A stretch of 64,000 nucleotides of DNA, taken from assembly GCF_005280205.1 (NCBI RefSeq), contig NZ_SUND01000017.1:1-64000 (forward strand), in the 5' to 3' direction. Positions 41,550-50,980 of the stretch are shown one piece after another (within the stretch, counting starts at the first letter, position 1; the number at the start of each line of letters is the position of its first letter). The notes beneath the pieces were generated by a model. It did no database searches and was not told the origin of the DNA. It saw nothing but the letters and a program-made list of their open reading frames with translations. Source of the DNA: Bacillus yapensis. GTDB taxonomy: Bacteria > Bacillota > Bacilli > Bacillales > Cytobacillaceae. The translations under genes were made by a program, and so were the position numbers.

Positions 41550-43073
41550 GTGAAAATCTCCCTAAGGGATCAAATTATCAAACAGGAAGGCACAACTTTT
41601 CCATCTAAAACCTATACTTCCATAGTACTCGAGCCTGCCTATAATGAAGCAAAACAACAATTTATTGAGTCAATGTTGGAGATTCACTATGCCCATTTAA
41701 TCATGCTTGTGGAACAAGGGCTTGTTAGTAAGGAAGAGGCAAAAAAAATTGCTAAAGCAGTGGCGAACTTGGATATGGAGAATGTAAAGAGTAGAAGATA
41801 TACCGGTGAATTTGAGGATTTGTTTTTTGAAGTGGAACATTCATTGATTGAAGATGCTGGTGATATTGCTGGGAATCTTCATATTGCAAGAAGTCGAAAT
41901 GATATGGGGATTGCAATATATCGTATGACGCTACGAAAAAAGCTCTTATTTTTAGTGGAGAAGGCTCTAAAGCTGCGTGAGGCTTTAATCGAATTGACCA
42001 AAGAACATAAGGAAACTGTTATGATTGGTTATACTCATACACAACAGGCACAACCAACAACCTTAAGTCATTATTTAAATGCAATGACCGATATGCTTAC
42101 TCGTGATATCTATAGACTTCAGGCGGCGTATAAGACGGTTAATCGAAGCAGTATGGGAGCTGCAGCATTAACAACATCAGGGTTTGCGATTAATAGGGAA
42201 AGAATGAAAGAACTTCTCGGTTTCGATGAAATGATTGATAATGCTTGGGATGCTGTTGCAGGTGCCGATTATATTGCTGAAGCAGCAACTGCAGTTCAGT
42301 TGTCAGCCTTAAATTTAGGAAGGTCAATGCAAGATTTCTTACTATGGGGAACACAAGAATATGGTGCATTTCTTCTTTCAGCACCTTATGTGCAAATTAG
42401 CTCCATCATGCCGCAAAAACGTAATCCAGTTTCGATGGAACATATGAGAGCACTATTATCAAGTGTAGCAGGAGATTGTCAGACTGTCTTACTGATGGCT
42501 CACAATACGCCATTTGGGGATATTGTGGATACAGAAGATGATATGCAACCTTACATTTGGAAAGCTATTGAAAAATTAGGTGGCATTTATGATTTACTAA
42601 CATCTGTTTTACTCACGATGGAAGTGCATAAAGATGTTCTATTGAAAAGAGCGAAGGAGAGTTTTGCCAACGTGACGGAATTAGCTGATACCATTGTACG
42701 TAAGGATGGATTATCGTTTCGTCAGGCACATCATGTGGTAAGCTCAACTGTTAAAGAATTAATGAAAAATGGAAAGCTATCGTTAGAATCATTAACGTTG
42801 GAACTTTTAAATGACCAATTAAGAATTTTATTGGGAAAAGAATCTAATTTATCAGAAGAAGAACTAAAACAATGCTTGAGCCCTGAATATTTTGTTCAAA
42901 TCCGAGATTTAGAGGGAGGACCAAGTCCAAGTAGAATGGACAAAACAATTAAAGTACGGTTAGAGGAACAAAGAGAGCTAGCAGACTGGCTAAATGCAAG
43001 AAAAGAGAATCTTAGCACAGCTACTTTCGAAGTTAAAAACATCATATCGGAATTTATCAGAGACAATGAGTAA
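41550..43073 (+). CDS. argininosuccinate-lyase-type enzyme of the fumarase/aspartase superfamily
   Basis: 507 residues with the superfamily regions: EDLFFEVEHSLIE and IARSRNDMGIAIYR, GYTHTQQAQPTTLSHYL (catalytic His) and the signature SSIMPQKRNPVSMEH. Closest by eye to argininosuccinate lyase, but longer and not linked to argG. Enzymes of this group, including EDDS lyase, break C-N bonds to give fumarate. GTG 41550 is nine bases after AAAGGA; 41517 is upstream of that site. Last gene of the importer operon, so it likely works on the imported compound rather than in arginine synthesis. Confidence 0.86.
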   Translation: MKISLRDQIIKQEGTTFPSKTYTSIVLEPAYNEAKQQFIESMLEIHYAHLIMLVEQGLVSKEEAKKIAKAVANLDMENVKSRRYTGEFEDLFFEVEHSLIEDAGDIAGNLHIARSRNDMGIAIYRMTLRKKLLFLVEKALKLREALIELTKEHKETVMIGYTHTQQAQPTTLSHYLNAMTDMLTRDIYRLQAAYKTVNRSSMGAAALTTSGFAINRERMKELLGFDEMIDNAWDAVAGADYIAEAATAVQLSALNLGRSMQDFLLWGTQEYGAFLLSAPYVQISSIMPQKRNPVSMEHMRALLSSVAGDCQTVLLMAHNTPFGDIVDTEDDMQPYIWKAIEKLGGIYDLLTSVLLTMEVHKDVLLKRAKESFANVTELADTIVRKDGLSFRQAHHVVSSTVKELMKNGKLSLESLTLELLNDQLRILLGKESNLSEEELKQCLSPEYFVQIRDLEGGPSPSRMDKTIKVRLEEQRELADWLNARKENLSTATFEVKNIISEFIRDNE

Positions 43074-43107
43074 CTGTGATGTTCTAGAGATTTGAAAATA
43101 TGCGAAG

Positions 43108-43138
43108 AAGAGGTCATACGAAATTATGACCTCTTTGT
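43108..43138. terminator. bidirectional terminator
   Basis: AAGAGGTCAT and ATGACCTCTT form a 10-bp stem; it ends the importer operon. Confidence 0.9.
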
Positions 43139-43201
43139 ATAAGCTTCTTACTATTCTTTAAGACTATCAATTTCACAGATTAGCTTCACCTGAACTCACT
43201 C

Positions 43202-43672
43202 CTAACCAAGCTTCTTTACCATAGTAGCAACCTTTACATCTACACCATTTGGTTTTTGAACGATTTCCTCAGCGACGATGGCATAACCAACAGAACGGTA
43301 CAAATTTATGTTTCTTGGTACGGCCATTCGAACCTTACAGCGTAAGGTAACAATTTCTTCTTTAATGGCGTAATCTTCTAATGCTTTTAATAGTTTCTTC
43401 GCAATTCCACGACCTTGCATTTCGGGAGCAACTGCTAATCTAAAAAAATATAAATGCTCTTCATTTAAACGAAAACGCACTGTTCCAACAGGTTGTCCGG
43501 AACTATAGCAAATGAAACTTTTCTCTCCGTCTTTTAAGGAAATTGAAACAGCTTGGGCTGTTTCTTCTAAGGCACTTGAAGGTGCTGCCTCTTCTTTATA
43601 CTCTGTAAATGCCTTAATCATAATTTCATGTATTATGGGTGCATCTGACCAGTCCGCGAGCTTAATCTCCAA
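43202..43672 (-). CDS. GNAT N-acetyltransferase
   Basis: 156 residues with strand FFRLAVAPEMQGRGIAKKLL (acetyl-CoA loop) and NINLYRSVGYAIV near the C-terminus. Start TTG 43672 has a strong AAAGGAGGGG just upstream. Substrate unknown. Single gene ending next to the terminator at 43108. Confidence 0.82.
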   Translation of the reverse strand: MEIKLADWSDAPIIHEIMIKAFTEYKEEAAPSSALEETAQAVSISLKDGEKSFICYSSGQPVGTVRFRLNEEHLYFFRLAVAPEMQGRGIAKKLLKALEDYAIKEEIVTLRCKVRMAVPRNINLYRSVGYAIVAEEIVQKPNGVDVKVATMVKKLG

Positions 43673-43808
43673 GTAAACCCCTCCTTTGATGTTGTAAATA
43701 TACAATATTAAGAATGTTTAATCAAAATGATTTTTACTTATTGAAAGTACTAGATTTTTAAAGTATGTTAAATCTATTAAACGAATTAATAGAAAGTAGG
43801 TCACTAGC

Positions 43809-44318
43809 ATGCAAATAAAGTATAGCCTTACAGAAGAAGACTATATAAATTTCAATCTTTTTCATATGAAAAATTCTCATACAGCTAAGAAGGCATTAAA
43901 AGTTCAAAGGTATTTAATTCCCATTGTCTACATGGTAGTAGCTTATGTTTTTGCAAGAGTATTAGACGGTTCGTATATTCTTTCTTTCAGTATTTTTGGT
44001 ATCATGGGTATCCTTTGGATTATTTTCTATCCTAAGTATCATTACAATTTTGTTCTACGACAAGTCCGAAAAATGATAAAAGAAGGCAAGAATGAAGGAC
44101 TATTAGGGGATCATCTGATGACGATTTCGGAAGATGGGATTCATGACGCGAATCCCCAGGGGGAAACGAAAGTTAGTTGGTCTGGGATTCAGGAAATGAA
44201 AGAGGACGAGCGGAATCTTTATTTATACAATAGTGCGGTGAGTGCGTATATCCTTCCGAAAAGGGAAGTGCTAGATTTAGAGGAATTAAGAACAATATTG
44301 AGTTTAAAAATCAATTAG
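43809..44318 (+). CDS. YcxB-like membrane protein
   Basis: 169 residues with two membrane segments (about 37-54 and 59-77) and a C-terminal PH-like region containing HLMTISEDGIHDANPQGETK and SAVSAYILPKREV, as in the YcxB family of uncharacterised membrane proteins. ATG 43809 follows GAAAGTAGG. Single-gene unit. Confidence 0.72.
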   Translation: MQIKYSLTEEDYINFNLFHMKNSHTAKKALKVQRYLIPIVYMVVAYVFARVLDGSYILSFSIFGIMGILWIIFYPKYHYNFVLRQVRKMIKEGKNEGLLGDHLMTISEDGIHDANPQGETKVSWSGIQEMKEDERNLYLYNSAVSAYILPKREVLDLEELRTILSLKIN

Positions 44319-44326
44319 ACTCACGA

Positions 44327-44359
44327 AAAAAGACGTGGACAAACTCCAAGTCTTTTTTT
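44327..44359 (+). terminator. terminator of the YcxB-like gene
   Basis: AAAGACGTGGA pairs with TCCAAGTCTTT, followed by T-run. Confidence 0.88.
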
Positions 44360-44431
44360 CTTGGATAAAAAAATAAGCATTTTAAATGAAATATATTTGA
44401 CAACAGGAGAATATACTCATATTATAATCTT

Positions 44432-44454
44432 AAAAGTTGCACAAGGGCAAAATA
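44432..44454. promoter_or_regulatory. candidate metalloregulator site 1 upstream of feo
   Basis: AAAAGTTGCACAAGGGCAAAATA; repeats the palindromic element at 44546. Confidence 0.5.
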
Positions 44455-44545
44455 TTAAGTTATGGTTAATATTCTTCGCTTAAGCAAATGGCACATGCAT
44501 AATATGGAATATTCTATAGAAGTGGAATTCACTTTTTTTTAACCG

Positions 44546-44567
44546 AAAGTTGCCTTAGGGCAAAATA
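44546..44567. promoter_or_regulatory. candidate metalloregulator site 2 upstream of feo
   Basis: AAAGTTGCCTTAGGGCAAAAT contains TTGCC-TTA-GGGCAA, close to the TTTGCCTTAAGGCAAA pattern of MntR/DtxR-type operators. It lies 20 bases before feoA; a diverged copy lies 113 bases further up. Control by a DtxR-family regulator rather than Fur is inferred. Confidence 0.55.
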
Positions 44568-44587
44568 AAAGACAAGGGGAAAGATAT

Positions 44588-44839
44588 ATGGTCAAATCTA
44601 ACAAAATCTCATTGTTTCAAGGAAAGAAGGGAAATCTAATTAAAATTTCATCGATCTCGTTGGAAGGTGTAATGCGAAGAAGATTGTTGGACCTAGGGTT
44701 TGTGCCTGGAGCGATTGTTGAAGTTATAAAGAAAAGTCCCTTGGGAGATCCAATTGCGTTTCGAGTTAGTCAAACCACGATTGCGTTACGAAAAGAGGAA
44801 AGCATGAAAATTGAAGGGGAGTTGGTGAATCATGATTAA
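44588..44839 (+). CDS. feoA: ferrous iron transport protein A
   Basis: 83 residues forming an SH3-like FeoA domain (ISLEGVMRRRLLDLGFVPGA followed by VEVIKKSPLGDPIAFRVSQT). FeoA assists the FeoB iron channel from the cytoplasm. ATG 44588 follows AAGGGGAAAG. It overlaps the start of the next gene by eight bases. Confidence 0.9.
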   Translation: MVKSNKISLFQGKKGNLIKISSISLEGVMRRRLLDLGFVPGAIVEVIKKSPLGDPIAFRVSQTTIALRKEESMKIEGELVNHD

Positions 44840-45536
44840 TTCATATCGAATTGCTTTAGCAGGGAATCCTAACACAGGAAAAAGTACGTTGTTTAATGCT
44901 CTGACTGGTTTAAGGCAGCATACGGGAAACTGGGCCGGAAAAACAGTTTCGTTAGCTGAAGGTACGGTTAAACATAAAGATAAGACCTATCAAATTATTG
45001 ATTTACCAGGGACTTATTCACTCTTTTCCAATTCCGTGGATGAGGAAGTAGCACGTAATTATATTGTTTTTGAAAAACCAGATGTGACGCTCGTCGTTTT
45101 AGATGCGACATCTTTAGAACGGAATCTCAATTTAGCTTTGCAAGTATTAGAAATGACAAGAAATGTGATTGTCTGCATTAATTTAATCGATGAAGCGGAG
45201 AAAAAAGGAATTAACATAAACGAACGGATTCTTACAAGAAAACTTGGAGTTCCAGTCGTTAAAATATCAGCACGAAACAAAATTGGATTCCCAATGCTTT
45301 TAGATACTATTGACCGATTGGTGTCTGGAACAATCGAGTGTAACCCTGTACAGACGACATACAGCGAAGAAATTGAAGAAAAGATTACTACTATAGAATC
45401 AAAGATTCGTAGTTTAGTAGGGAATTCAATTTCTTCTAGATGGTTGGCGTTAAGATTATTGGATGGAGACGAAGCACTTCTTAATGAATTTAATCGTCGA
45501 TTGGTATTGAATGATCAGGTGAGAAGGGAGGCATAG
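44832..45536 (+). CDS. feoB: FeoB GTPase domain as a separate protein
   Basis: 234 residues equal to the cytosolic N-terminal part of FeoB: G1 GNPNTGKST, G3 DLPGTYS, G4 NLID and G5 ISAR, then the helical GDI-like region. A TAG (45534-45536) ends the protein where classical FeoB continues into the membrane part. The next gene begins three bases later in the same frame with its own ribosome site. So the transporter is made as two polypeptides that must associate. Confidence 0.9.
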   Translation: MINSYRIALAGNPNTGKSTLFNALTGLRQHTGNWAGKTVSLAEGTVKHKDKTYQIIDLPGTYSLFSNSVDEEVARNYIVFEKPDVTLVVLDATSLERNLNLALQVLEMTRNVIVCINLIDEAEKKGININERILTRKLGVPVVKISARNKIGFPMLLDTIDRLVSGTIECNPVQTTYSEEIEEKITTIESKIRSLVGNSISSRWLALRLLDGDEALLNEFNRRLVLNDQVRREA

Positions 45537-45539
45537 ACC

Positions 45540-46913
45540 ATGAACATGAAAGAATTATACTCAGAAGCTCAAGCGATATCATCCCCGCAATTAAGAGATG
45601 ACATCGTTCAGCAATTGTATAGCAGAAGTCGTGAGCTTTGTGATGTAGGGGTTTCGTACACAAAAACAAAAGCTGACACACGTACCGAAAAATTGGATGC
45701 TATTTTCACTTCGAAGATTTGGGGATTTCCAATCATGCTAACGATGTTAGGAGTGGTCTTTTACTTAACGATTGCTGGTGCAAATATTCCTTCTTCTATG
45801 CTTGCAGAGTTCTTTGGCTGGCTAGAAAACTATATAACTAGCGCTTTTCAATTTTTGCATGCACCAGATTGGTTACATGGCATCCTTGTCTTAGGCTTGT
45901 ATCGTGGTTCAACATGGGTGATTAGTGTTATGTTGCCTCCAATGGCGATATTTTTCCCAACGTTTGCCCTCCTCGAAAACTATGGATATCTTCCAAGAGT
46001 CGCATTTAATATGGACCGATTATTTAAATTTGTGGGTGCTCATGGGAAACAGTCGTTAACAATGGCCATGGGGTTTGGGTGTAATGCAGCTGCGGTCATG
46101 TCTTCAAGAATTATTGAGTCACCAAGGGAAAGAATGCTTGCCATTTTGACGAATAACTTTGTTCCATGTAATGGACGGTGGGGGACCCTAATTGTATTAG
46201 CCTCACTATTCATGGCAGCGAGCTTTACAGGTGGATTCAAATCACTGGTGACAACTGGAGTTATTGTTGGGATTGTACTGTTTGGAATAGTCGTTACCTT
46301 TTTCGTATCTTGGGCTTTATCCAAAACCTTGTTAAAAGGAGTGCCAACTCACTATACATTAGAATTACCACCATATCGCCGTCCAAAATTTTTCGATACA
46401 GTAATTCGCTCTTCGTTAACGAAATCTTGGACTGTGTTAGTTAGAGCAGTTAAAGTTGCAGCACCAGCAGCTATTTTAACATGGGTCTTTGCCAATATTC
46501 ATATCGGCGACACAAGCATTCTGCTCCATGCGGTCGGATTCCTTGACCCATTTGGAAAAATGTTGGGCCTCGATGGATATATCATGCTTGCGTTTATTCT
46601 TGGTTTGCCAGCGAATGAGATTGTTCTGCCAATCCTATTAATGGGATATCTGTCAACAGGATCGTTAACAGAAGTGGATAGCTTAGTCGATTTGAAGCAA
46701 ATTTTCCTTGACCATGGGTGGACGTGGGTAACAGCGTTAAATGTCATGTTATTCTCTTTGTTGCATTATCCTTGTGGAACAACTTTAGTAAACATTTATA
46801 AGGAAACTAAGAGTAAGAAATGGACGTTCCTAGCATTTTTGATTCCAACAGTGTTAGCGATTTTAGTTCCGTTTATCGTATATCAAACTGCTAAGTTGTT
46901 CGGATGGGTGTAA
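45540..46913 (+). CDS. feoB: FeoB membrane domain as a separate protein
   Basis: 457 residues matching the C-terminal permease part of FeoB: a cytosolic lead (1-55), then Gate/Nucleoside-recognition-type segments with GFGCNAAAVMSSRIIESPRE, LTNNFVPCNGRWGTL, LPANEIVLPILLMGY and LHYPCGTTLVNIYKET, giving about nine membrane helices and the conserved Cys residues of the iron path. Start ATG 45540 has AAGGGAGG eight bases upstream, located inside the end of the GTPase gene. Frame with the previous gene is retained; only TAG-ACC separates them. Confidence 0.92.
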   Translation: MNMKELYSEAQAISSPQLRDDIVQQLYSRSRELCDVGVSYTKTKADTRTEKLDAIFTSKIWGFPIMLTMLGVVFYLTIAGANIPSSMLAEFFGWLENYITSAFQFLHAPDWLHGILVLGLYRGSTWVISVMLPPMAIFFPTFALLENYGYLPRVAFNMDRLFKFVGAHGKQSLTMAMGFGCNAAAVMSSRIIESPRERMLAILTNNFVPCNGRWGTLIVLASLFMAASFTGGFKSLVTTGVIVGIVLFGIVVTFFVSWALSKTLLKGVPTHYTLELPPYRRPKFFDTVIRSSLTKSWTVLVRAVKVAAPAAILTWVFANIHIGDTSILLHAVGFLDPFGKMLGLDGYIMLAFILGLPANEIVLPILLMGYLSTGSLTEVDSLVDLKQIFLDHGWTWVTALNVMLFSLLHYPCGTTLVNIYKETKSKKWTFLAFLIPTVLAILVPFIVYQTAKLFGWV

Positions 46914-47111
46914 TTAAAAGGCTCTTTTCTCAAACATTGTAGGTTTTTAATGATAAACTGAGAGTCAAAATTGTTATTTCAAGCAGAAGATTTATCGGAA
47001 AATACGAGAAAAGTGCCGTGACTTTCTATGCGTGGCAATATGCTTGGTATGAAGAGGAATGGCCGGCAATAGGACCATTCCATAAACACAATCCGTGCTA
47101 AAACAGCCAAT
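46914..47111. other. gene-free stretch after feoB
   Basis: No gene with start and ribosome site. One frame reads about 40 residues (with FIGKYEKSAVTFYAWQYAWY) to TAA near 47102, which may be a fragment of something lost. Confidence 0.3.
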
Positions 47112-47146
47112 TAAAAAGAGCAGTGATTGTGAAAAATCACTGCTCT
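47112..47146 (-). terminator. terminator of the rib operon
   Basis: AGAGCAGTGATT pairs perfectly with AATCACTGCTCT; the T-run lies on the minus strand, just after ribH. Confidence 0.92.
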
Positions 47147-47151
47147 AAACC

Positions 47152-47619
47152 TTACTTTAAGTTTTTATACAGATTGCCCATCTCAATCGCACCAACAGCA
47201 GCCTCGTAACCTTTATTGCCCGCTTTTGTACCGGCACGTTCAATCGCCTGTTCAATTGAATCGGTTGTAAGCACGCCGAAGATGATTGGGATGCCACTTT
47301 CCATGCCTGTGTTCGCAACACCTTTCGCGACTTCACTGCTTACGTATTCAAAGTGAGGCGTAGCTCCTCGAATAACAGTACCGAGTGTAATAATGGCATC
47401 AAAGCCACCTTGTTCTGCTAATTTTTTTGCTGCAAGAGGAATTTCGAAAGCACCAGGAACCCACATCACCGTGATATCTTCATCATTCACACCATGTCTT
47501 ACTAATGCATCCTCAGCTCCACCGAGTAGTTTGCTTGTAATGAATTCATTAAAACGAGACACGACAATCCCAATTTTCAACCCAGTCCCAACCAAATTTC
47601 CTTCAATTACTTTTACCAT
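47152..47619 (-). CDS. ribH: 6,7-dimethyl-8-ribityllumazine synthase
   Basis: 155 residues. Condenses 5-amino-6-ribitylaminouracil with 3,4-dihydroxybutanone phosphate to lumazine, forming a capsid-like 60-mer in Bacillus. Motifs: [43 protein letters not shown] (catalytic His) and [20 protein letters not shown]. Fourth and last gene of the operon, 15 bases after ribBA. AGGAGTG precedes the start. Confidence 0.96.
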   Translation of the reverse strand: MVKVIEGNLVGTGLKIGIVVSRFNEFITSKLLGGAEDALVRHGVNDEDITVMWVPGAFEIPLAAKKLAEQGGFDAIITLGTVIRGATPHFEYVSSEVAKGVANTGMESGIPIIFGVLTTDSIEQAIERAGTKAGNKGYEAAVGAIEMGNLYKNLK

Positions 47620-47634
47620 TATGATTCACTCCTC

Positions 47635-48828
47635 TTAAAATGTTAGTAAATGTCCAAGTTTTTCTTGCTTTGTTTTTAAATACTGTAGATTTTCTTTTTT
47701 CGCAGTTAGTTGAAGAGGGACTCGCTCGATTACCTCTATACCATATCCAGTTAGACCAGCGATTTTTCGCGGATTATTCGTTAATAATCGCAGCTTTCGA
47801 ACACCGAGATTTCGCAGGATTTGAGCACCTATCCCGTAGTCACGTAAATCGGCTTTGAATCCGAGTTTATGGTTTGCTTCAACCGTGTCATAGCCTTCTT
47901 CTTGAAGCTTGTAAGCTTTTAACTTATTGATAAGGCCAATTCCTCTGCCTTCTTGTCTCATATAAAGAAGAATACCTTTACCTTCTTTTTCAATTTGAGC
48001 CAAGGCCGAATGGAGTTGAGGACCACAGTCACAGCGATTCGAGCCGAACACATCTCCCGTGAGGCATTCTGAATGTACTCTTAAAAGAATTGGTTCATCC
48101 TCACTAATTTCGCCTTTAACAAGAGCTACATGCTCTTTGCCATCAGTTTGACTGGTAAAACCGATTGCTCTGAAGTCTCCAAATTCGGTAGGGAGATTGA
48201 TTTCTACTTCCCGCGAAATGAGCGAATCATGATCCAGTCGATAGGCAATCAGGTCCTTTATCGTAATCATTTTCAAATCAAATTTTTCCGCAATCTTTGT
48301 CAAATCATCAACTCGCGCCATCGTTCCATCATCTTTCATGATTTCACAAATCACGCCAGCCGGTTCGGAGTCGGCTAATCTTGCTAAATCAACAGCAGCC
48401 TCTGTATGTCCAGCTCGACGCAAAACGCCACCATCCTTGGCGATTAGGGGGAAAATATGCCCTGGTCTTCTAAAATCATTAGGAACAGCATCTTCAAGAA
48501 GCATTTTTTGAATCGTCAATGCTCGTTCAAAGGCACTAATTCCTGTTGTGGTTTCATTGTGATCAATGCTACAAGTAAAGGCTGTTTCATGATTGTCCGT
48601 GTTCTTCTCAACCATGGGCCCAAGTTCAAGTCTTTCGGCGATCGATGCAGCAATTGGAACACAGATGAGTCCTCGTCCTTCTTTTGCCATAAAATTGATC
48701 ATTTCAGGTGTTGCAAATTGTCCAAGACCGATAAAGTCACCTTCATTTTCCCGGTCCTCATCATCACAAACTATAATCACTTTTCCAGACTTCAAGTCTT
48801 CTAATGCATCCTCTATTTTATGGAACAT
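47635..48828 (-). CDS. ribBA: bifunctional DHBP synthase / GTP cyclohydrolase II
   Basis: 397 residues. The N-terminal half (1-200; [31 protein letters not shown]) makes 3,4-dihydroxy-2-butanone 4-phosphate. The C-terminal half (about 205-397; [20 protein letters not shown] with the zinc cysteines, [23 protein letters not shown]) opens GTP. Both active sites look complete. Called ribA in B. subtilis. GAAAGGAGC precedes the start. Confidence 0.96.
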   Translation of the reverse strand: MFHKIEDALEDLKSGKVIIVCDDEDRENEGDFIGLGQFATPEMINFMAKEGRGLICVPIAASIAERLELGPMVEKNTDNHETAFTCSIDHNETTTGISAFERALTIQKMLLEDAVPNDFRRPGHIFPLIAKDGGVLRRAGHTEAAVDLARLADSEPAGVICEIMKDDGTMARVDDLTKIAEKFDLKMITIKDLIAYRLDHDSLISREVEINLPTEFGDFRAIGFTSQTDGKEHVALVKGEISEDEPILLRVHSECLTGDVFGSNRCDCGPQLHSALAQIEKEGKGILLYMRQEGRGIGLINKLKAYKLQEEGYDTVEANHKLGFKADLRDYGIGAQILRNLGVRKLRLLTNNPRKIAGLTGYGIEVIERVPLQLTAKKENLQYLKTKQEKLGHLLTF

Positions 48829-48848
48829 GGTTTCGTTGCTCCTTTCAT

Positions 48849-49487
48849 CTATATAAATCCGTTGTCTCTAAGAAAATCCGTTGATATCCGACTTTCCTGT
48901 TTTGGGTGGAGAAAGGAATAAACATATTTTCCAAGCATATCGAATTCAATATTGACCTTATCTCCAATCTGTTTAAGCCCAATGACGCTTTCCTTAGCTG
49001 TATGGGGAATGAGGGAAACAGTAATGAGCCCATTCTCCACACCAAATATTGTTAAGGATGTGCCATCAAGTGTAATCGACCCTTTATGTAGGGGGAGATG
49101 GCCAAAATCTTTTGGAAAAGAAATGTCTAAATAAATGGCATTTTCTTTCGGTACTCTTTTAACAATTTTTCCAACAGCATCCACATGTCCAGTGACAAAA
49201 TGGCCACCAAAACGACCATTGGCACTCATTGCTCCCTCCAAGTTAACAAGGGAGCCGCGTTGCAAGTCTGATAATGATGTGCTCTGAAATGTTTCAGGCA
49301 TCACATCAAGGCAAAAGGAGGACGCGTTAAAATCCGTTACCGTTAAACAAACGCCGTTGACCGCGATACTATCTCCAAGCTTTATGTCTTCTAGTACTTT
49401 CTTTCCGTGAATCTTTAAACTCATTGTGTTTCCTTGTGATTGGATATTTTGAATCGTTCCTAGCTCCTCAATGATTCCGGTAAACAT
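48849..49487 (-). CDS. ribE: riboflavin synthase alpha chain
   Basis: 212 residues made of two repeated lumazine-binding barrels ([13 protein letters not shown]... and [14 protein letters not shown]...), with VNGVCLTV in the first and LDGTSLTI in the second, the family hallmark. Converts two lumazines into riboflavin. Its ATG overlaps the ribD stop by one base (TAATG). Called ribB in B. subtilis. Confidence 0.95.
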   Translation of the reverse strand: MFTGIIEELGTIQNIQSQGNTMSLKIHGKKVLEDIKLGDSIAVNGVCLTVTDFNASSFCLDVMPETFQSTSLSDLQRGSLVNLEGAMSANGRFGGHFVTGHVDAVGKIVKRVPKENAIYLDISFPKDFGHLPLHKGSITLDGTSLTIFGVENGLITVSLIPHTAKESVIGLKQIGDKVNIEFDMLGKYVYSFLHPKQESRISTDFLRDNGFI

Positions 49488-50584
49488 TATCTGGCCTCCT
49501 CAGTCAGAGGTTTTGCAATGATTTTAAGATCTGGACCTACATGTACAACCGTTGTGAAATGAAGTTGAGGTCCGAGTTTTACAAGCTCAGGACCAATTCC
49601 GCCAACAAAAGGAATCGCATCTTTGCCGCCGATTATTTTTGGCGCTATATATGCAATGATTTGTTGAAAGGCACTTTCCTCTATAAACGAAGCATGAACC
49701 TCTGAACCGCCCTCAACTAATACGGACATAATCTTCAGTTTGCCTAATGTACGCAAAACTTCCTTTACCTTAATGCGTGGACTATCTTGAGTGAGTACGG
49801 TAACACCCAGTGTTTCTAGCTCTTTCTTTCGTTCCAAATCAATTTCATTTCCGGTAAAAATAATCGTCTTTGCAGAGGTGTCTTGCACGACATTTGCCGA
49901 AATAGGCATCTTTAATTTTGTATCTAACACAATTCGAATGGGATTTTTTCCACCTCGGGGTCGTCTGGTGGTTAAAAGGGGATTATCATGCAGGACGGTG
50001 TTGATTCCTACTAATATGCCATCATGCTCATGACGAAGCTGATGGACATCCTGCCTTGATTCAGGGGAAGTAATCCATTTACTATCACCTGATTTTGTTG
50101 CTATTTTTCCGTCTAATGACATGCCTGCTTTTATAGTTACAAATGGAGTGTTTGTTTGGATAAAGTGAAAAAACGTTTCGTTAAGTTGTAAAGCGTCTTC
50201 TTTGCATAAACCGACTTCAACGTCGATGCCTGCATTCTTTAATTTCGCGATCCCTTTGCCTGCAACAAGAGGATTTGGATCTGTCGTCGCGACAAAAACC
50301 TTCTCAATGCCTGACTCAATGATGAGGTCAGCACATGGAGGAGTTTTTCCATGATGACTGCAAGGCTCCAATGTGACATACATAATCGCCCCTTTAGCAG
50401 AGCTTCCTGCTGAGCGAATTGCATGCACTTCTGCATGGGGTGTACCTGCTTCTAAGTGCACACCTGTCCCGACCAAACGACCATCCTTTACCAAAACTGC
50501 ACAAACCGAAGGGTTTGGACTAGTCTGACCCAAAGTAGAGCGAGCAAGAGAAATCGCTAGATTCATATAGTCATAATCATTCAT
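49487..50584 (-). CDS. ribD: bifunctional pyrimidine deaminase/reductase
   Basis: About 365 residues. Deaminase domain (1-145): zinc motif HAEVHAIRSAG and PCSHHGKTPPCADLI. Reductase domain (about 150-365): KAGMSLDGKIAT, SPESRQDVHQLR, VEGGSEVHASF. Catalyses the second and third steps of riboflavin synthesis. Met at 50584 (MNDYDYMNLAISLAR) is the family start; the open frame extends to 50632 but that would run into the riboswitch terminator. First gene of the operon. Called ribG in B. subtilis. Confidence 0.94.
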   Translation of the reverse strand: MNDYDYMNLAISLARSTLGQTSPNPSVCAVLVKDGRLVGTGVHLEAGTPHAEVHAIRSAGSSAKGAIMYVTLEPCSHHGKTPPCADLIIESGIEKVFVATTDPNPLVAGKGIAKLKNAGIDVEVGLCKEDALQLNETFFHFIQTNTPFVTIKAGMSLDGKIATKSGDSKWITSPESRQDVHQLRHEHDGILVGINTVLHDNPLLTTRRPRGGKNPIRIVLDTKLKMPISANVVQDTSAKTIIFTGNEIDLERKKELETLGVTVLTQDSPRIKVKEVLRTLGKLKIMSVLVEGGSEVHASFIEESAFQQIIAYIAPKIIGGKDAIPFVGGIGPELVKLGPQLHFTTVVHVGPDLKIIAKPLTEEAR

Positions 50585-50632
50585 TTCAAATAAAGGGAAC
50601 CCCTTTCTATTGTAAATTCTCCATTGAAACAC

Positions 50633-50660
50633 AAAATCCCTTACTAAAAATTAGTAAGGG
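50633..50660 (-). terminator. riboswitch-controlled terminator
   Basis: On the minus strand CCCTTACTAA pairs with TTAGTAAGGG, followed by ATTTTG, between FMN aptamer and ribD. It should form when FMN is bound. Confidence 0.85.
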
Positions 50661-50714
50661 AGAAAAAGCGTAGCACAAATAAGCGTCAAAAATAGCGCTT
50701 TTTGAACAATTCTA

Positions 50715-50862
50715 TCTTCCTTCTCCCATCCAGACTTTTACTGTCGGCTTTGGAGTTTCACCAAATCCACCGTTTTCATATACATGAACCCGGGTCACGG
50801 ACTAAGAGGGCTAAGCCTCATCACCGCCGGTTGGGAATTGCACCCGACCCCGAAGGAAATCC
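50715..50862 (-). promoter_or_regulatory. FMN riboswitch (RFN element)
   Basis: The minus strand carries the conserved RFN blocks TCGGGTGCAATTCCCAACCG, GGCGGTGA, AGTCCGTGACCCGG, TGGATTTGGTGAAACTCC, AGCCGACAGT and TCTGGATGGGAGAAGGA, and the ends pair (GATTTCCTTC with GAAGGAAGAT). It controls ribDEBAH. Confidence 0.96.
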
Positions 50863-50980
50863 TATTGAATTAAAGCTATGATAGCAGATAGAAAAAATTC
50901 CTACAAGGTTTATGATTCTCCAATATCTTGCAAAAGCTATTACAGAAGGCGCATGCCATTCTTTGTTTGCGGTAGAAGGA

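Noticed and set aside
41550-43073. Housekeeping argininosuccinate lyase (argH)
   Set aside because: No argG or other arginine gene is nearby, and the gene sits at the end of an importer operon; a catabolic lyase is more likely, although not proven.
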